Assembly (NCBI GenBank): GCA_002316385.1
Contig: DCDL01000066.1
Location: 10,802-28,230 of the forward strand
Length of the DNA: 17,429 nucleotides
Direction: 5' to 3'
From: Clostridium sp. UBA1056
GTDB taxonomy: Bacteria; Bacillota; Clostridia; Clostridiales; Clostridiaceae
Made by a program: the position numbers and the translations under genes. Positions 15,580-17,429 of the stretch are shown in pieces (within the stretch, counting starts at the first letter, position 1; the number at the start of each line of letters is the position of its first letter). The notes under the pieces are model-generated. The model was not told the origin of the DNA. It saw only the letters and a list, made by a program, of their open reading frames with translations, and searched no databases.

Positions 15580-16167
15580 TTATCTGGAGTTACAAGAATT
15601 TTCACATGTTTTTTCTTTTACTGTGCTGCTAGGTACTTCTATTAATATATATTACGCCTTATCCATGAATCTGAAATTGAGTCTTGTGCAAAACAAACAT
15701 TAATGCCTGCATCATTTAATTCCTTAACTCTTGTAAGTCCTCTTCTTTTAGGATATGTATCATACCTTCCTTGTAAATGAATATTTTCAGTTGGACATGA
15801 TATAAAATTCATATTTGATAATTTTAAAAGTTTAAATAGCTTGAAGGCATAGGCATTATTGTAGGAACCCATAGCACAAGTATGGCTTGCTGTTGTAAGT
15901 TCTCCAATTCCATTCATATAAGCTTCTGCAGCTAGTAACTCAGCAAATCTTGATTGTTCATCATCGGTTTCATCACAGTGAACATTAATTAATTTGTTGT
16001 ACTTCATAGCAAGCTCTACAGTTTTCCTAACTGATTTTTCTTCCAGTTCCCTTGTAAATTCGAAGTGAGGTATAGATCCTACTACATCAGCACCCATTTT
16101 CAACAAGTAAATTAACTAGTGTTTCATTACCTTTTAATCTAGCATTTTTAAATAAAATTACTTTCAT
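15580..16167 (-). pseudogene. codA: Cytosine-deaminase-family pseudogene
   Basis: The gene keeps a normal start: GGGAGA, 9 bases, ATG at 16167, then MKVILFKNARLKGNETLVNLLVENG (a family-like N terminus). Near 16095-16105 the frame breaks straight into a mid-protein segment, KMGADVVGSIPHFEFTREL, so roughly 100 residues including the catalytic HxH are deleted. The surviving block (to about 15660) keeps the E. coli CodA equivalents of His214 and Glu217 (VHCDETDDEQSR), His246 (ASHTCAM), the HLQGRYDTYPKRRG motif and Asp313 (FAQDS). It then breaks again after DSW. A 20-codon out-of-frame tail ending at 15580 (IEVPSSTVKEKTC...) may be the original C terminus. Two deletions plus frameshifts make it inactive. 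Beside a creatininase, its ancestor may have deaminated creatinine rather than cytosine. Confidence 0.8.
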
Positions 16168-16180
16168 TTTAATAATCTCC

Positions 16181-16217
16181 CTTCGGCTTTTAGCCTTGTC
16201 TTTAGCAATAACCGAAG
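16181..16217 (-). promoter_or_regulatory. Leader hairpin before the deaminase pseudogene
   Basis: On the minus strand CTTCGG (16212-16217) can pair with CCGAAG (16181-16186) around a 25-base loop. A competing stem GGCT-AAA-AGCC uses part of the same arm. The ribosome binding site GGGAGA begins immediately after. This could be a translational control element; it resembles no riboswitch I know. Confidence 0.35.
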
Positions 16218-16327
16218 TCTAACATGAAAATATACACTAGTCATTGTACTAACTATACAATAATATTTTAATATCACTGTGCATCTAAAGAACATATTTT
16301 TTAAGATTTATTTGTATTTTTTGTACA

Positions 16328-16356
16328 TTGTATGCAATATTACCTAAGGGTATACT
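16328..16356 (+). promoter_or_regulatory. Probable promoter of the creatininase gene
   Basis: TTGTAT (16328-16333), 17 bases, then TATACT (16351-16356) give a reasonable sigma-A promoter. An inverted pair TTGTAC (16321-16326) and GTACAA (16361-16366) brackets it and may be an operator. The leader to the ATG is about 85-90 bases. Confidence 0.45.
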
Positions 16357-16450
16357 TATAGTACAACGATATTTTCAGAGAATTAAAAGCTCATTGTGTG
16401 AAATTGCTTAATAAAAGATTTTATTAAACCCAAGAAAAGGAGACCTTATT

Positions 16451-17206
16451 ATGTACGAAATTTTTAAAATGGAAAACATGACATGGCAAGAATTTGCAAA
16501 GAAAAAAGATGATGTAATTGTATTGCCAATAGGTGCTACAGAGCAACACGGCCCTCATTTACCTACTTGTGTAGATGCTGTACTAGCAAGAGAGTTTGCT
16601 TATCGTGTAGCTGAAAAAGTAAATGGAGTAGTTGCTCCAACTATTTCCTATGGATATAAGTCAAAACCATTAAGTGGCGGCGGTCCATTATTTCCAGGAA
16701 CTATTGACTTAAATGGCGCTACATTGCAAGCCTTAGTGATGGATATAATTGATGAATTTGTCCGCGATGGATTTAAAAAAATATTTATTTTAAGTGCTCA
16801 CTTTGAAAACGAAGCATTTATTGTAGAAGCTATGGATCTATGTTCTGCAAAATATGGAGACAAGGTAAAACTTCTTCTTACTAACTGGTGGGACCCAATG
16901 TCACCTAACGTAATTGATAAAATTTTTGATGAAGTACCATTCCCAGGATGGGCTTTAGAACATGCTGCTGTTACAGAGACTTCACTAATGATGTATTTTG
17001 CACCTGAACTTGTTAGAGAAGATAAAATATTAGATACAGAAAATGCTAGTCCAGCAACTTATTTTAGATATCCTATAGAGAAAGATATCGTTCCTGAAAC
17101 TGGAATACTTGCGTCAGCTAAATCCTCTTCAGCTGCAAAGGGAAAAATAATTGTGGATGATGTTATTCCTAATATTGTTAAAATAGTTGAAGAAGCTTTT
17201 AAATAA
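16451..17206 (+). CDS. Creatininase (creatinine amidohydrolase)
   Basis: This 251-residue protein belongs to the creatininase family and carries the residues of the true enzyme, which interconverts creatinine and creatine. Against Pseudomonas creatininase (from memory), metal ligands Glu34, His36, Asp45, His120 and Glu122 correspond to Glu31, His33, Asp42, His117 and Glu119 at a constant offset of 3. Trp154, Trp174 and His178 correspond to Trp147, Trp167 and His171 at an offset of 7. Motifs are GATEQHGPHLP (28-38), GGGPLFPGTIDL (76-87), SAHFENEAFIVEAMDL (115-130) and ALEHAAVTETS (168-178). AAAGGAGA precedes the ATG by about 7 bases. It is divergent from the deaminase pseudogene, separated by 283 bases. 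MftE-like and other family members are alternatives, but the HxE and Trp set favours creatininase. Confidence 0.85.
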   Translation: MYEIFKMENMTWQEFAKKKDDVIVLPIGATEQHGPHLPTCVDAVLAREFAYRVAEKVNGVVAPTISYGYKSKPLSGGGPLFPGTIDLNGATLQALVMDIIDEFVRDGFKKIFILSAHFENEAFIVEAMDLCSAKYGDKVKLLLTNWWDPMSPNVIDKIFDEVPFPGWALEHAAVTETSLMMYFAPELVREDKILDTENASPATYFRYPIEKDIVPETGILASAKSSSAAKGKIIVDDVIPNIVKIVEEAFK

Positions 17207-17254
17207 ATCTTAACATAAAGAAGTAAATATACATTTATTAAACTAAAGAATTTA

Positions 17255-17280
17255 ATATTATCTCTTTCAAAGGATAATAT
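17255..17280. other. AT-rich inverted repeat after creatininase
   Basis: ATATTATC (17255-17262) and GATAATAT (17273-17280) are complementary around a 10-base TCTTTCAAAG loop. It lies about 50 bases after the creatininase stop. No T run follows on the plus strand, so it is at best a weak terminator. Confidence 0.35.
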
Positions 17281-17316
17281 AGCAAAAATATAAAAGTTTG
17301 TGATTGCAAGTTTGAC

Positions 17317-17417
17317 GGTGCTTTCATAAAATATATCACTAATCTTATCTAGAATGTTGAGCTTGCACTTTTATATTATTAGCGAATACCATTTTCATAA
17401 GTAAAAATCTAAATCTT
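17317..17417 (-). repeat. Dispersed repeat, right copy (inverted)
   Basis: The reverse complement of this region matches window bases 1-105. It contains, on the minus strand, a 17-codon ORF at 17345-17398 (MKMVFANNIKVQAQHSR) that aligns in frame with the left copy's mini-ORF, and both end in TAA followed by GATTAGT. Just outside, CTAAATC-TTT-GATTTAG (17409-17425) forms a small hairpin that probably marks the element's outer end. Confidence 0.7.
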
Positions 17418-17429
17418 TGATTTAGTTAT

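Noticed and set aside
1..17429. Integrated mobile element or prophage bounded by the edge repeats
   Set aside because: No integrase, transposase, phage or conjugation gene is present, and the contents are ordinary core genes; only the repeats themselves are supported.

Overview
The window is AT-rich DNA with Shine-Dalgarno-led genes, short intergenic gaps and many hairpin terminators. The gene set includes a SigI/RsgI pair, a BirA-type biotin operon led by bioY, DUF438/hemerythrin proteins, and a biotin synthase with the cysteine pattern of strict anaerobes. Together these point to a Clostridium-like Firmicute. I cannot name the species. I see no rRNA, tRNA, CRISPR array, phage gene or transposase. 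Most of the window is ordinary chromosome; the unusual material lies from about 12.5 kb onward and at the two edges.

Layout. 1-375: a dispersed repeat and a promoter. 376-1692 (+): CNNM/CorC-type membrane protein. 1781-5264 (-): two-gene heterodimeric ABC exporter. 5429-7233 (+): sigI-rsgI with overlapping ends, followed by a strong terminator. 7522-11186 (-): biotin operon in transcription order bioY-bioB-bioD-bioA, with a perfect consensus promoter whose -35 lies inside a BirA-type operator. 11486-12382 (-): AraC regulator with a Rob/GyrI-like ligand domain. 12572-13386 (+): the front half of a Crp/Fnr sensor running out of frame into the di-iron domain of a RIC (ScdA/YtfE) iron-sulfur repair protein. 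13491-15257 (-): a DUF2249-DUF438-hemerythrin-PAS-DUF1858 protein, whose upstream region carries Fur-like boxes and a Crp/Fnr-type palindrome. 15580-16167 (-): cytosine-deaminase-family pseudogene with deletions. 16451-17206 (+): creatininase with its full active-site set.

How the genes work together. BioY imports biotin or a precursor, and BioA, BioD and BioB carry out the last three synthesis steps. No bioF or earlier gene is present, so the pathway here starts from an imported or separately made intermediate. The 12.5-15.3 kb region reads as a nitrosative or iron-stress locus with an Fe-S repair di-iron domain, a second hemerythrin/PAS protein and iron- or redox-type operators, and it has been rearranged. 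The 15.6-17.2 kb pair looks like a creatinine or cytosine hydrolysis locus that has lost its deaminase but kept its creatininase.

The most interesting observations are: (1) the Crp-RIC junction, where the sequence A AAT TTG sits in the right phase for a -1 slip that would fuse a cNMP-type sensor to a di-iron domain with all its ligands; (2) a roughly 100-bp repeat at both edges in inverted orientation, each copy holding a 16-17-codon mini-ORF; (3) stacked Fur-like and Crp/Fnr-like sites upstream of the DUF438 gene.
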